Shown: piece after piece, positions 17,447 through 28,589 of the stretch
How the letters are laid out: the number at the start of each line of letters is the position of its first letter
Position numbering within the stretch: position 1 is the first letter of the stretch
DNA from: Rhizobium phaseoli
GTDB taxonomy: Bacteria > Pseudomonadota > Alphaproteobacteria > Rhizobiales > Rhizobiaceae
Assembly (NCBI RefSeq): GCF_010668805.1
Contig: NZ_WUFT01000011.1
Span: 1 to 64,000, forward strand
Length of the DNA: 64,000 nucleotides
Direction: 5' to 3'
Notes under the pieces: generated by a model
What the model was told of the DNA's origin: nothing
The model's database searches: none
Seen by the model: the letters and a program-made list of their open reading frames with translations, nothing else
Translations under genes and position numbers: made by a program

Positions 17447-19906
17447 TCAATCCGCCGACTGGCAGGAATGCAGGTCATACAACCGGAACTCCGGAAACGC
17501 GCCGCGATCGAGCGGCCGTGCCGGAATAAAGGTGATGCGGCGGCTTTCACCGGCCGCAAGATCGAAGGCGTTGTCGGAATATTTGCCGTCGGTCTCCGTC
17601 TCGATCATCACGAAGAGCGCAAGTCCCCTGGCGGTGACGTTGATATCGATCGCGCCACTCTCCTCGACATAGTCGTGGGTGACCGTCAGGCCCGAAGGCT
17701 CCAATTCCAGCGCCTTATAGGTGCCGTTGACATAATGTCCCTCGCCGCCCATGCCGTTCGACGCGGTGAAATGCCAGGCAAGCAGCGTGTCGGCGGGAAT
17801 GTCGGAGACGTCGATGCTCGCCGCCGTCACCGCCGCATCCGGCGAGCACACGGCTTGCACGTCTTTCAGGTGCAGGCGTTCGCCCTTCATCGTCAGAGCC
17901 GAGATCGAAAGATCGATACTGACATCAGCAAGCGTGTCGTTGACCAGCGAGAAGCGGATCGTCTTGCCGTCCTCGGAAGGAATGGCGGCGACCGCGACCG
18001 GCTGAAAGAAGCGCTTGACGAGATAATGCATCGCCTTCCAGCGGCCGCCATAGTCGAGGCTCGACCACGAGGCGACCGGCCAGGTGTCGTTGAGCTGCCA
18101 GTAGATCGTGCCCATGCAATGGGGTTTGAGCGAGCGCCAATATTCCACCGCCGTCTTGATCGCCAACCCCTGCTGGATCTGCGAGAGATAGACGAAGTTC
18201 GGAAAATCCTTGGGGAAACGGAAATAGCGGAACATCGTGCCGGCGATGCGTTCATTGCCGCCGGCATTCTTCTGGTGCAGCTCCATCACCGGGGAAGCGA
18301 CGTTCATGTCCTTCTCCTCGGCATAGGTCTTGATGACGGGCAGCGAGGTATAGGACTGGAAGCCGAATTCCGAGCAGAAGCGCGGCCGCACCGAACGATA
18401 ATTGTCGAACGACTTGTTCTCGTGCCAGACCGACCAGTAATGCATGTCGCCGGAGCCATCGGCATGCCAGGCATCGCCGAAATCGAGATAGCCCGAAGCC
18501 GGGCTCGACGGCCACCAGAGCGCGCCGGGCAGCGCCTTTTTCACCGCCTGCTCGATCGTGCGGTTAAGACGGTCGTAGGAGACGAGATAGCGGTCGCGGT
18601 CTTTCCGCGATTCCTCGAACCAGGTGAGCGCTCCCACAAGCTCGTTGTCGCCGCACCAAAGCACGATCGAGGGATGCGAGGAGAGCCGCCGCACCTGGTA
18701 AGCGACCTCGATCGTCACATTGTCGAGGAAATCGTCGGTCGAGGGGTAAAGATTGCAGGCGAACATGAAGTCCTGCCAGACCATCAGGCCCAGACGGTCG
18801 CAGAGATCGTAGAAATGATCCTGCTCGTAGAAGCCGCCCCCCCAGACGCGGATCATGTTCATGTTGGCGGCCTTGGCCGATTGCAACAGGTCCTCGGTCT
18901 TTCCCGGCGAAGAGAGCGAAAACAGCGCGTCGGCCGGAATCCAGTTGGCGCCGCGGCAGAAGATTTCGCGGCCGTTGACCTTGAAGGCGAAGCGGCTGCC
19001 GGATGCATCCGGCGTGGTGATCAGCTCGATGGTGCGAAGGCCGATCTGCTTCGTCACCTCATCGGTCGGCAATTCGACGGACAGGCTGTAGAGCGCCTGC
19101 TCGCCGCTGCCCGATGGCCACCATAGGCGCGGATTGTCGATATGGAAGAGATGGTTGACATGGGTCTCGCCATGGACCCCGACATCGAGCCGCACGCGCT
19201 CGCCATCGAGATCGAAATAGACCTGGGCAACGCTTGGCCTCTTGGAATAGAGCGTCGCGGTCACCGTCAAATCGACTGAACCGTCGAAATTATGAGTTTG
19301 GCGGGTGACCACATGTTCGATGCGCGCGGTCTCGAGTTTTTTCAGCGCGATCGTGCCGTAGAGGCCGAACGGCGCAATGGCAATATTCCAGTCCCAGCCG
19401 AAATGGCATTGCGGCTTGCGCAGCATGTTGCCGTCCGGGATCGGCGAATTGCCCGTGCTGTAGGGAATATAGAAAGGCTGCTTCTTCTGACGTTCCGCGC
19501 CCACAGCAGGGTTGGAGGCGAAGACGATACGGATGACGTTATCGCCGGATTTCAGCATGCTGGAAACATCGGGCCGGTAGCGGCGGAAGCTGTTGTCGGC
19601 TTCGAGCGCCAGAAAGCCATTGACGTAGACGCTGGCGACCGTGTCGAGATAATCGATATCGAGATACCAATCGCCCTCGACCTCCGGAAGCGGAAAGCTG
19701 CGCTCGACCGCCCATTCACGCGTCGCAACCCACTGCACCTTTTCCTCGTTGCGGCCGAAATAGGGATCGGGGATCAGGCTCGCGCGGTGGAGCGCCGTAT
19801 GCACGTCGCCCGGCAGGATGATCGCGGCGCGAATCTCGCCGTCGACGGAGGCGAGCTGCCACGAACCGGAAAGGTCGATGTTGGAGGTGGTCGATTGTTG
19901 CGTCAC
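17447..19906 (-). CDS. Beta-mannosidase, glycoside hydrolase family 2
   Basis: An 819-residue GH2 enzyme. The N-terminal sugar-binding domain starts with LSGSWQLASVDGEIRA and has DPYFGRNEEKVQWVATREW. The central (beta/alpha)8 barrel has IRVWGGGFYEQDHFYDLCDRL (read as a GH2 hallmark near residue 350), acid/base Glu in WCGDNEL, and nucleophile Glu in FCSEFGFQS. This is the mannosidase rather than the galactosidase branch. There is no signal peptide. The start is GTG 19906. It is placed after the ABC transporter and before the isomerase and dehydrogenase, so it probably hydrolyses an imported beta-mannoside. Confidence 0.93.
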   Translation of the reverse strand: MTQQSTTSNIDLSGSWQLASVDGEIRAAIILPGDVHTALHRASLIPDPYFGRNEEKVQWVATREWAVERSFPLPEVEGDWYLDIDYLDTVASVYVNGFLALEADNSFRRYRPDVSSMLKSGDNVIRIVFASNPAVGAERQKKQPFYIPYSTGNSPIPDGNMLRKPQCHFGWDWNIAIAPFGLYGTIALKKLETARIEHVVTRQTHNFDGSVDLTVTATLYSKRPSVAQVYFDLDGERVRLDVGVHGETHVNHLFHIDNPRLWWPSGSGEQALYSLSVELPTDEVTKQIGLRTIELITTPDASGSRFAFKVNGREIFCRGANWIPADALFSLSSPGKTEDLLQSAKAANMNMIRVWGGGFYEQDHFYDLCDRLGLMVWQDFMFACNLYPSTDDFLDNVTIEVAYQVRRLSSHPSIVLWCGDNELVGALTWFEESRKDRDRYLVSYDRLNRTIEQAVKKALPGALWWPSSPASGYLDFGDAWHADGSGDMHYWSVWHENKSFDNYRSVRPRFCSEFGFQSYTSLPVIKTYAEEKDMNVASPVMELHQKNAGGNERIAGTMFRYFRFPKDFPNFVYLSQIQQGLAIKTAVEYWRSLKPHCMGTIYWQLNDTWPVASWSSLDYGGRWKAMHYLVKRFFQPVAVAAIPSEDGKTIRFSLVNDTLADVSIDLSISALTMKGERLHLKDVQAVCSPDAAVTAASIDVSDIPADTLLAWHFTASNGMGGEGHYVNGTYKALELEPSGLTVTHDYVEESGAIDINVTARGLALFVMIETETDGKYSDNAFDLAAGESRRITFIPARPLDRGAFPEFRLYDLHSCQSAD

Positions 19907-20024
19907 GATATCGTTTCCGATTTTGAAAAGGATTGTGGTCTTGAAGGAAGGGCAAATGTCACCGTTCGGCGGCCTTCACCTAGTCGTTCGTCAGAGACGT
20001 TTCGTTTTTCTCCTCATCCGCCCA

Positions 20025-20131
20025 CCCCGCTCTCCGTCATCCTCGGGCTTGACCCGAGGATCTACACCGCATCCACCTGCGGCAGCGGGCATGGATCCTC
20101 GGGTCAAGCCCGAGGATGACGGAGAGCGGGG
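20025..20131. repeat. Palindromic mosaic element, family B (perfect 38-base arms)
   Basis: Arms at 20025-20062 and 20094-20131 are perfect inverted complements; each contains CATCCTCGGGCTTGACCCGAGGATC-type sequence, itself a hairpin (CCTCGGGctTGACCCGAGG). The 31-base spacer is unique. It lies between the ABC ATPase and beta-mannosidase genes and could terminate or process that transcript. Confidence 0.88.
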
Positions 20132-20184
20132 TTGGCCTTTTCGTCAAACTCGCTCCGGCTAGTGGCCTCGATCCACAGAACTCT

Positions 20185-21291
<1,107 letters not shown>

Positions 21292-21295
21292 GGGA

Positions 21296-22240
21296 TCAAC
21301 CCTTCACTGCGCCGGCGGCGATGCCACGGACGAAAAGCCGTCCCGACACGAAATAGACGATCAACGGCACGAGACCCGTCAGGATCGTCGCGGCCATGTT
21401 GACGTTGTATTCCTTCACGCCCTGGACGGAATTGACGATGTTGTTGAGCTGCACGGTCATCGGATAGGTGTCCGGCCGGGTAAAGACGACGCCGAACAGG
21501 AAGTCGTTCCAGATGCCTGTCACCTGCAAGATCATAGCGACGACGAAGATCGGCAGCGACATCGGCACCATGATCTTCAGGAAGATCTGCCAGAAACCCG
21601 CGCCGTCGACGCGTGCCGCCTTGAACAGTTCTTCCGGCAAAGATACGAAATAATTGCGAAACAGCAGCGTCAGGATCGGCATGCCGAAGATCGAATGCAC
21701 GATGACGAGGCCGCTCAGCGTGCCGTAAAGGCCGATTTCGCGAAGGATGATGACGATCGGATAGATCATTACCTGATAGGGAATGAACGCCCCGACGATG
21801 AGGATCGAGAAGAACATCTCGGACCCCTTGAAGCGCCAGTTTGCCAATGCATAGCCGTTCACCGAGGCGATGGCGATCGAGATGACGACCGACGGCACCG
21901 TGATGCGCACCGAGTTCCAGAACCCGCGCGACAGTCCATCGCAGTTCAGCCCGGTGCAGGCCTGCGCCCAGGCCTTCACCCAGGGTTCGAAGGTAATCTC
22001 CATCGGCGGCGAGAAAATGTTGCCGAGCCGGATTTCCGGCATGCCCTTCAGCGACGTCACGACCATCACGTAGAGCGGCAGCAGATAGTAAAGCGCCGCC
22101 ACAGCCAGCGTGCCATAGAGCATGATGTTGCGCGACGACAGCGCCGGGCGCGGCTTCGCGCCGCTCGGGCCTTCGCCAAGTCTCGGTGCAACGGCGTCGA
22201 CGCCGGCGGCAACGGTGTTGAGAGTTCCTGTATCAGCCAC
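21296..22240 (-). CDS. Sugar ABC transporter permease, MalG-like
   Basis: A 314-residue inner-membrane permease with six transmembrane helices. The EAA loop is EELFKAARVDGAGFWQIF, which contacts the ATPase. The start was set at GTG 22240 because GGAGGG lies seven bases upstream and it overlaps the preceding permease stop by eight bases; the longer reading from GTG 22255 has no such site. Confidence 0.94.
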   Translation of the reverse strand: MADTGTLNTVAAGVDAVAPRLGEGPSGAKPRPALSSRNIMLYGTLAVAALYYLLPLYVMVVTSLKGMPEIRLGNIFSPPMEITFEPWVKAWAQACTGLNCDGLSRGFWNSVRITVPSVVISIAIASVNGYALANWRFKGSEMFFSILIVGAFIPYQVMIYPIVIILREIGLYGTLSGLVIVHSIFGMPILTLLFRNYFVSLPEELFKAARVDGAGFWQIFLKIMVPMSLPIFVVAMILQVTGIWNDFLFGVVFTRPDTYPMTVQLNNIVNSVQGVKEYNVNMAATILTGLVPLIVYFVSGRLFVRGIAAGAVKG

Positions 22241-23138
22241 GCTTGCGCCCTCCACCGAATTCCAAATAGGCCCACGGGACGATAATGATCGCGACCGTCA
22301 CCAGCATCATCGTCGAGGCGGCAAAACCCTGCCCCAGGTTCTGCGCCTGGAACATGTAGTCGTAGACATACTTCGCCGGCACTTCCGATGAGATTCCTGG
22401 ACCGCCGGATGTCTGGGCGACGACGAGATCGTAGACCTTGACGATACCAGAAGCGATGATGACGATCGTCGTGATGAAGACCGGCCGCATCATCGGAATG
22501 ACGATGAAAAGATAGGTCTTCCACATCGGAATGCCGTCGACGCGCGCCGCTTTCCAGATGTCCTCGTCGATGCCGCGCAAGCCGGCAAGCATCAGGCACA
22601 TGACCAGCCCCGTTCCCTGCCATAGCGCCGCGATCAGGATGCCATAGATAACGATTTCAGGCGTGTAGAGCGGATTGAAGGTGAAGCTCTCCCAGCCGAG
22701 CGAACGCACAACCGACTGAACGCCGAAATCGGGGTTCAGAATCCACTGCCAGACGAGGCCCGTCACGATGAAGGACAGCGCGAAGGGATAGAGGAAGATT
22801 GTGCGGAACGTATTTTCGAAACGGATCTTCTGATCCATCAGCGCAGCCAGCAGGAAACCGATGACCAAGCTGAAGATCAGCGAAAGAACCCCGTAGAGAG
22901 CCAGATTCTCGATCGCCGTTACCCAGCGCGGTGCCGCCCAAAGACGCTCATACTGGTCGATCCCGACGAAGCTCAATCGCGGAAGGAGCTTCGAATTGGT
23001 GAAGGAATAAAAGACGGTCCAGAGCGTGCCACCGACAAAAATCACCAGCGCTGTTAGGATCATCGGAATGGACGCAATCTTGGCATTCAGATTGCGCAGT
23101 AACTTGATTGGCCGGCCTGCTTGCGCTTGACCTGTCAT
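22233..23138 (-). CDS. Sugar ABC transporter permease, MalF-like
   Basis: A 301-residue permease with six transmembrane helices and the EAA loop EDIWKAARVDGIPMWKTY. It pairs with the downstream MalG-like subunit to form the CUT1 channel. The start ATG 23138 has AGGAG upstream. It lies 177 bases downstream of the binding-protein gene, enough for a differential-expression structure between them. Confidence 0.94.
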   Translation of the reverse strand: MTGQAQAGRPIKLLRNLNAKIASIPMILTALVIFVGGTLWTVFYSFTNSKLLPRLSFVGIDQYERLWAAPRWVTAIENLALYGVLSLIFSLVIGFLLAALMDQKIRFENTFRTIFLYPFALSFIVTGLVWQWILNPDFGVQSVVRSLGWESFTFNPLYTPEIVIYGILIAALWQGTGLVMCLMLAGLRGIDEDIWKAARVDGIPMWKTYLFIVIPMMRPVFITTIVIIASGIVKVYDLVVAQTSGGPGISSEVPAKYVYDYMFQAQNLGQGFAASTMMLVTVAIIIVPWAYLEFGGGRKRG

Positions 23139-23315
23139 GAACGCTTCTCCTCAAATCGCAACTGCGACCGGTGACAGAACGAGCCTTGCTCGTCTGCCCA
23201 TCCCTGCCCCCGGGATTTGCCGGGGATGCCGGAAAGACGCCGCCAGCCGAACATCAGTCCGGTGACACGATCCGGCTCTAGAGAAGCCGGATCGCAAAGC
23301 GGCGAATCTACCCGA

Positions 23316-24551
23316 TCAATCGGCCGAAGCGATGATCCCAGCGAAACGCTTCTGAGCGTCTTCCGGGGTCATGGACGGATTGGCGAAGAATTCGGAGAAG
23401 AGATCTTCCTTCTGCTTCTGGCTGTCTGCCGAAAGCAACTGGTCGGTGCCCTCGATCACGTTGCCCTTGGCCAGGATTTCGAGACCCTTCTTCATGCAAT
23501 CATTGGCGGCGGCGAGATCGACGTCGCCGCGAACCGGCAGCGAACCCTTCTTCAGGTTGAAGGCAACCTGGGTCTTGGGATCGAGCAGGGTCTTGGCAAG
23601 CACCGCCTGCGCCTTGGACTTTTCCTCATCCTTCAGCAGCGGGAAATAGAAGGCATCGCCGCCGGTCGAGATGATCTCGTTCACGCCGAGGCCCGGCAAG
23701 CAGGTATAGTCGGAGCCTGCTTTCTGGCCGGCGAGTGCGAACTCGCCCTGCGCCCAATCACCCATGATCTGGCCACCGGCCTTGCCCGTGATGACGAGGT
23801 TGGTCGCCTGGTTCCAATCCTGAACGTTGCTGCCCTTGGACATGCGGCGGGCATCGTCGGCGGCCTTGAAGACCTTGGCGATTTCTGGACCGGCAGCAAC
23901 TTTCGCATCCTTGTCCTTGAAGACCTTGTTGAAGGTATCCTTGCCGGCGACCGCAACCATCAGCACGTCAAACGCGCCTGTCGCCTGCCACGGCTGACCG
24001 CCGACGGCGAGCGGAATGATACCGGCCTTTTCGAGAGCCGGGGCGGAAGCGACGAACTCGTCCCAATTCTTCGGAACCTCGACGCCGGCCTTCTTGAAGG
24101 CGGCATTCGAAAGCCACAGCCACTGCCAGGAGTGAATGTTGACGGGCGCGCAATAGATCTTGCCGTCGATGGTGCAGGAATCGAGCAGGCTCGCCGGACG
24201 GATGATATCCTTCCAGTGCTCCGCGGTCGCCACGTCGGTCAGGTCGCGCATCAGGCCGGCCTGGACGAGTTCCTCAGCCTGGCGGCCATGATTGAACTGC
24301 GTGGCGCCCATCGGGTCGCCGCCGGTGATGCGGCTGATCATGATCGGACGGGCAGTGCCGCCGGAACCGGCGATTGCGCCGTCGACCCAATGGTTGCCGG
24401 TGGCGTCGAATGCCTTTGCCAGCTCGGCGACGGCGGCCGATTCGCCACCTGATGTCCACCAATGCGTGACTTCGAGATCGGTAGCATTGGCGGCGCCGAA
24501 CGGAAGCGCGACCGAAGCGGCAAGCATTGCTGCCATAATACGAATTTTCAT
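23316..24551 (-). CDS. Sugar ABC transporter substrate-binding protein, CUT1
   Basis: A 411-residue secreted protein: signal peptide at residues 1-23 (MKIRIMAAMLAASVALPFG, ending ANA), then a class-I binding fold starting DLEVTHWWTSGGESAAVAEL. Two cysteines near residues 125 and 133 (LDSCTIDGKIYCAP) may form a disulphide. The start ATG 24551 follows GGGAGGAAAACTC. It is the first gene of the leftward sugar operon, whose enzymes suggest a beta-mannoside or related oligosaccharide as ligand. The ligand itself is not proven by sequence. Confidence 0.95.
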   Translation of the reverse strand: MKIRIMAAMLAASVALPFGAANATDLEVTHWWTSGGESAAVAELAKAFDATGNHWVDGAIAGSGGTARPIMISRITGGDPMGATQFNHGRQAEELVQAGLMRDLTDVATAEHWKDIIRPASLLDSCTIDGKIYCAPVNIHSWQWLWLSNAAFKKAGVEVPKNWDEFVASAPALEKAGIIPLAVGGQPWQATGAFDVLMVAVAGKDTFNKVFKDKDAKVAAGPEIAKVFKAADDARRMSKGSNVQDWNQATNLVITGKAGGQIMGDWAQGEFALAGQKAGSDYTCLPGLGVNEIISTGGDAFYFPLLKDEEKSKAQAVLAKTLLDPKTQVAFNLKKGSLPVRGDVDLAAANDCMKKGLEILAKGNVIEGTDQLLSADSQKQKEDLFSEFFANPSMTPEDAQKRFAGIIASAD

Positions 24552-25006
24552 GAGTTTTCCTCCCTCACTGAAACGTTGCCGGAAAAACTTAGATCAATCG
24601 ATTTCAGCACGCAACCGCCCGCCGTTAATTTTTTCCGCGACAACGGGAATTACTACTTGTGCCTGTTTCCTGTCGGCCCGACCCTCCCCTCCGAACTGGC
24701 ATTCCCCTACACGATCTCGCAGATGCACTTTCTCTTTATTATAATGAAAATACACATAAAAATCTCGAAAATCGTCCTCAACTCCGCTGTATCCTCTTCG
24801 CAAACGCAAAAAATCAGCGAGCGAACTACGGATTCAACCTACGCACACAATGCTGCAAAGCACACTGGAAAAAGCTCTCGACATTTCTACTGTATCGTTA
24901 CAGATTGCGCTTCTTAGGGAGGCGCGATTTTGGCAGGCGGCTGGCTTACGGCGCCTGAAAAAGCCTCTATAAGCGACACCAATTCGCGCAAGGCAGGCCT
25001 ACAGGG
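24552..25006. other. Divergent promoter region of the sugar operon and lacI gene
   Basis: The 455 bases between the binding-protein and LacI genes are noticeably AT-rich around 24600-24900 and hold the operon promoters. A LacI-type operator candidate lies at 24891-24902. No credible ORF is present. Confidence 0.6.
24891..24902. promoter_or_regulatory. Candidate LacI-family operator
   Basis: TGTATCGTTACA is a near-perfect inverted repeat with a central CG (one mismatched pair), in the form expected for LacI/GalR proteins (TGTAA-n-CG-n-TTACA). It lies 104 bases before the lacI start and may control both directions. Confidence 0.5.
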
Positions 25007-26047
25007 ATGGAAAACAAGGGAAATTTCGGGCAAGCGGCATCGCCAGCGGCGCGCGAGCGTCCGACGTTGAAGACGATCGCCTTCATGACCGGCCTCGGCG
25101 TGACGACAGTGTCCCGCGCCCTGAAGGATGCGCCCGACATCGGGGCTGAGACCAAGGAGCGGGTGCGCATGGTCGCCCGCCAGCTCGGTTACCAGCCGAA
25201 TAGGGCCGGCGTACGCCTGCGCACCGGCAAGACCAACGTCATCGCCCTGGTCCTCAGCATCGATGAGGAGATCATGGGCTTTTCGAGCCAGATGGTCTTC
25301 GGCATTTCCGAGGTGCTGTCCGGCACGCCTTATCATATCGTCGTCACGCCGCATTCCCACAGCAAGGATCCGATGCTGCCGGTGCGCTACATCCTCGATA
25401 CCGGCTCTGCCGACGGCGTCATCATCTCGCGCATCGAGCCGGACGATCCGCGCGTGCGACTGCTGACCGAACGCGGCATGCCCTTCGCCACCCATGGACG
25501 CACCGATGCGGGTCTCAGCCACCCATTCCACGATTTCAACAACGAAGCCTTCGCCCATCAGGCGGTAGAACGGCTGGTCAAGCGCGGCCGGCGGCGCATC
25601 GCCCTGCTGCAGCCGCCGAGCAAGCTTACCTATTACGCCCACATCCGCATCGGCTTCCAGACCGGCCTGCACGATTACGGCGCCGAGGAAGTGCCGCTGC
25701 GTATCAACAGCGATGCGCCGCTGGCCGATATCCGCGACGTCGTCGAAGTGATGATGCGCTCGGAAAACGCCCCTGACGGCATCGTCTGTTCGGCCGGCAG
25801 CGCGGCGATTGCCGTCAATGCCGGCATCGAGGCTGCCGGCAAGGCGCTCGGCCGCGATCTCGACATGGTGGCGAAGCAATCGGTGCCGATCCTGAACTGG
25901 ATCCGCCCGGAGATCATCACCGTCCAGGAAGACGTGCGCCAAGCTGGCCGCGAAATGGCCAAAGCCGTCATCGCCCGCATCGACGGCGTCGAACCGGAAC
26001 TGCTGCAGAGCATCAGCCAGCCGATCTGGCCGGAGGGCGGCAGGTAG
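25007..26047 (+). CDS. LacI-family transcriptional regulator
   Basis: A 346-residue regulator. The helix-turn-helix spans about residues 17-40 ([20 protein letters not shown]), the hinge helix is near [13 protein letters not shown], and a periplasmic-binding-like effector domain follows from residue 70. The divergent position suggests that it controls the adjacent sugar uptake and hydrolysis operon, relieved by a sugar or intermediate. The start ATG 25007 has CAGG upstream. Confidence 0.95.
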   Translation: MENKGNFGQAASPAARERPTLKTIAFMTGLGVTTVSRALKDAPDIGAETKERVRMVARQLGYQPNRAGVRLRTGKTNVIALVLSIDEEIMGFSSQMVFGISEVLSGTPYHIVVTPHSHSKDPMLPVRYILDTGSADGVIISRIEPDDPRVRLLTERGMPFATHGRTDAGLSHPFHDFNNEAFAHQAVERLVKRGRRRIALLQPPSKLTYYAHIRIGFQTGLHDYGAEEVPLRINSDAPLADIRDVVEVMMRSENAPDGIVCSAGSAAIAVNAGIEAAGKALGRDLDMVAKQSVPILNWIRPEIITVQEDVRQAGREMAKAVIARIDGVEPELLQSISQPIWPEGGR

Positions 26048-26196
26048 CGCGAGCGTGGAGGTGGAAGCCTCGCGAGTGACAACGCCCGGCCTCGGCATGT
26101 TTCATCCGTCATTTGCCGAGAAAAGCTGCCGGCGGCAGCTCAAGCCCAAAGACGATGTTGCATTGTGCAATCGCCAACCGCTATGTCCTCATCATC

Positions 26197-26820
26197 ATGA
26201 AGAAATACGGACGAACCTATCACCTGCCGATTTCACCGGGAGCGACAAGCGACGACAAGGTTATGGCGACGCTTGACGGGCTGATGGTCGGTGATCTCCT
26301 CATCACCGAGAAGATGGATGGTGAGAACACGACCATCCATCGACGCGGGTCTCATGCCCGTAGTCCCGATAGCCGTTACCATCCGTCGCGCGATTGGATA
26401 AAAGCTTTTGCCGCAGGGATACAGCCGCAACTGGCGGATGGTGAGCGCGTCGTCGGCGAAAATCTCTATGCCCGGCACTCCGTCGGTTATAATGATCTGC
26501 GGTCTTATTTCCTCGGCTTCGCCTGGATTATCGACGACGAAGTCCAATCCTGGGATCTGACGCAGACCCGGTTCGAAGAACTGGGCATCGTTCCGGTACC
26601 AACTCTGTATCGCGGACCATATAAAGCCGGCCTGTTCGAGGAGACCGCGGCCTCGCTGGATCGAGCCAGGCAGGAGGGATTTGTCGTTCGGATCGCTGAT
26701 GCGTTTCCCGAAGCCGAAATGTCGGTTCGCATGGGAAAATATGTGCGGTCAGGTCATGTGCAAAGTGAAACGCACTGGATGCAGTCGGAACTCATCCCCA
26801 ATCGGCTGGCAAATTCGTGA
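26197..26820 (+). CDS. RNA ligase family protein (nucleotidyltransferase fold)
   Basis: A 207-residue protein opening MKKYGRTYHLPISPGATSDD, the usual start of a stand-alone bacterial RNA ligase family. Motif I is EKMDGEN with K39 as the likely AMP-acceptor lysine, motif III is GENLYA, motif IV EGFVVRI and motif V MGKYVRSGH. All ligase motifs appear intact. It would seal nicked RNA with ATP. No kinase, phosphatase or tRNA cleavage partner is adjacent. The start at 26197 follows the family N-terminus; in-frame ATG 26155 and TTG 26113 lie upstream. Confidence 0.85.
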   Translation: MKKYGRTYHLPISPGATSDDKVMATLDGLMVGDLLITEKMDGENTTIHRRGSHARSPDSRYHPSRDWIKAFAAGIQPQLADGERVVGENLYARHSVGYNDLRSYFLGFAWIIDDEVQSWDLTQTRFEELGIVPVPTLYRGPYKAGLFEETAASLDRARQEGFVVRIADAFPEAEMSVRMGKYVRSGHVQSETHWMQSELIPNRLANS

Positions 26821-26860
26821 CGGCCGCCGCAAACGGTCCAAAGCCGCCAGCAAACCCAAA

Positions 26861-27769
26861 TCAGCGTTCCGTCAATTCCGGTCGCGCACTCCTCGCCAGT
26901 TGCCCCAGCACCGCTGCGATCTTCGGGTTGCGTCCCTCGCCGCGCCGCGTGATGGCGTGGATACCGCGATAGACCGGTGGCACCAGCGGCTTGACGATCA
27001 GGCTTCCGTCAAACTCCCGAAGCGCCAGTCCGGGCATCACCGAAATCGAGCACCCGGCCTCGATAAGCGCGAAGATAACTTCGAAACTGTCGCTGAAGCC
27101 GTTGATGACCGGCTCGAAACCGATATCGCGGCAGGCCTGGCGGATCGCCTTGCAATATGCGCTGGAGGCGACGTCGAGCGCCCAGCATTCACCCTTCAGC
27201 TGTGCGAGGTCGATGACCGGCTCGCCTTCCAGCCTGTGGCCGGGTGGCAAAAGCACGAAGAGCTGGTCGCGGCAGAGGAGTAGCGTGTCGACTGCGCCCT
27301 CCAGCGTGCGCGGATCGAACGATATGTCGTCGGCAACGACGATATCGGCCTGCCAACCTCTGAGCGCCGCGACCCCTTCGGCAGGTCCCATCGTCGTCAT
27401 AACGATATCAAGATGCGGATGGTCGATCGCAAGCTGACGCATCGCAACCGGAATAAAGGATGACGCCGCCGAGGGTTGGGCGGCGATCCGGAGCTCACCC
27501 GCGACAATGTTTTGCAGCTCGGCAATATCGGTTCTGGCTTCTTCGACGACGGCAAATATACGATCGGCATGCAGGACAAGCCGCTGGCCGGCCGGTGTCA
27601 GCGTCACCCCTCGCCCACGCCGCTCGACGAGCGCGATGCCGACCTCGTCCTCGAGCTGGGCGATCTGCTGGGAAACCGCCGACGATGAAATGCCGAGCGC
27701 CTCGGCGACCGCCGCCATCGTCTCCCGGCGTGAGAGTTCGCGAAGCGTGCGCAATCGGAAAAAGTCCAA
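26861..27769 (-). CDS. LysR-family transcriptional regulator
   Basis: A 302-residue regulator with helix-turn-helix (MDFFRLRTLRELSRRETMAA, AEALGISSSAVSQQIAQLED) and a substrate-binding-like effector domain from residue 90. The start is TTG 27769, preceded by an AGGAG stretch. It is divergent from the C39-like/ddl pair across 171 AT-rich bases, a typical LysR target arrangement. The effector is unknown. Confidence 0.92.
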   Translation of the reverse strand: MDFFRLRTLRELSRRETMAAVAEALGISSSAVSQQIAQLEDEVGIALVERRGRGVTLTPAGQRLVLHADRIFAVVEEARTDIAELQNIVAGELRIAAQPSAASSFIPVAMRQLAIDHPHLDIVMTTMGPAEGVAALRGWQADIVVADDISFDPRTLEGAVDTLLLCRDQLFVLLPPGHRLEGEPVIDLAQLKGECWALDVASSAYCKAIRQACRDIGFEPVINGFSDSFEVIFALIEAGCSISVMPGLALREFDGSLIVKPLVPPVYRGIHAITRRGEGRNPKIAAVLGQLARSARPELTER

Positions 27770-27940
27770 ACCCTGCTCCTCCTGCCAATCAATCGGCCAA
27801 AATTTTTAATCTATAACCTCATTTTAATTAAGTAGATTTGGAGAAATTCTCATCCTACCCTCGGATTCGCAAGCCAAATATCGGCTCCAAAAAAGCCAAG
27901 ATTACCCGCCATCTCACAGCGTGTCAGGGAGATCGACAGA

Positions 27941-28555
27941 ATGCAGCCGAGCGGCGTGCCCTATTTCAGCCAGTGGGAAACACCCGGCATGACGCTGCCG
28001 GTGCTTGCCGAGGGGTCGCAGGCCCTGTTGCGTGATCCCCTCTGGCGCCATTCTGGAGCCTGCACGATCGAGGAATATGCGCGCTGGGCGGTCAATGTCT
28101 GCGGCATGGCCTGCCTGAAGATGATCCTTGCCGCGCGCGGTGAGATCCATCCGACCCTCGAGCTTGCCCGGGCCTGCACGGCCTATGGTGGTTATGTCGT
28201 CAACGAGATCGATGCCTCGATCAAGGGGCTGATCTACGCACCCTTCATCCGCTTCGCCGCCGACCGATTCGCGCTGAGCGCGGAGACGATGACAGGCGTC
28301 GAGATATCGGCCATTCCGGAGCTTCTATCGAAACGCCGCTTCTTTATCGCCTCGGTGCATTCGGGCATCCGCTGGCCAGAGCGCGAGCCGCCATCGAAAG
28401 GCGGCCATCTGGTGCTGGTGACGGCAGCAAGCGACGAGACGATCCGCTTCCACAACCCGTCCGGCCATGACGAGGCGAGCCAGACCGATGTGACGCTGCC
28501 GCTTGCCGTCTTCGACCGCTTCTTCGCCAATCGCGGCATATCTGTCGACGCCTGA
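27941..28555 (+). CDS. C39-like peptidase family protein
   Basis: A 204-residue cytoplasmic-looking protein. Residues VPYFSQWE near the start and NVCGMACLKMILAAR (about residues 48-62) match the papain-like C39 fold with a Cys in CGMACL. A later GGHLVLVTAAS has the expected His, and FHNPSGH the expected Asn/Asp region. It could be a protease or amidase. The start ATG 27941 has AGGGAG eight bases upstream. It is followed after 34 bases by a D-Ala-D-Ala ligase gene, so a role with peptides or peptidoglycan precursors is possible but not shown. Confidence 0.82.
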   Translation: MQPSGVPYFSQWETPGMTLPVLAEGSQALLRDPLWRHSGACTIEEYARWAVNVCGMACLKMILAARGEIHPTLELARACTAYGGYVVNEIDASIKGLIYAPFIRFAADRFALSAETMTGVEISAIPELLSKRRFFIASVHSGIRWPEREPPSKGGHLVLVTAASDETIRFHNPSGHDEASQTDVTLPLAVFDRFFANRGISVDA

Positions 28556-28589
28556 CCCTTTTCAACACCAAATCGCTTCGGAGGCTTGA

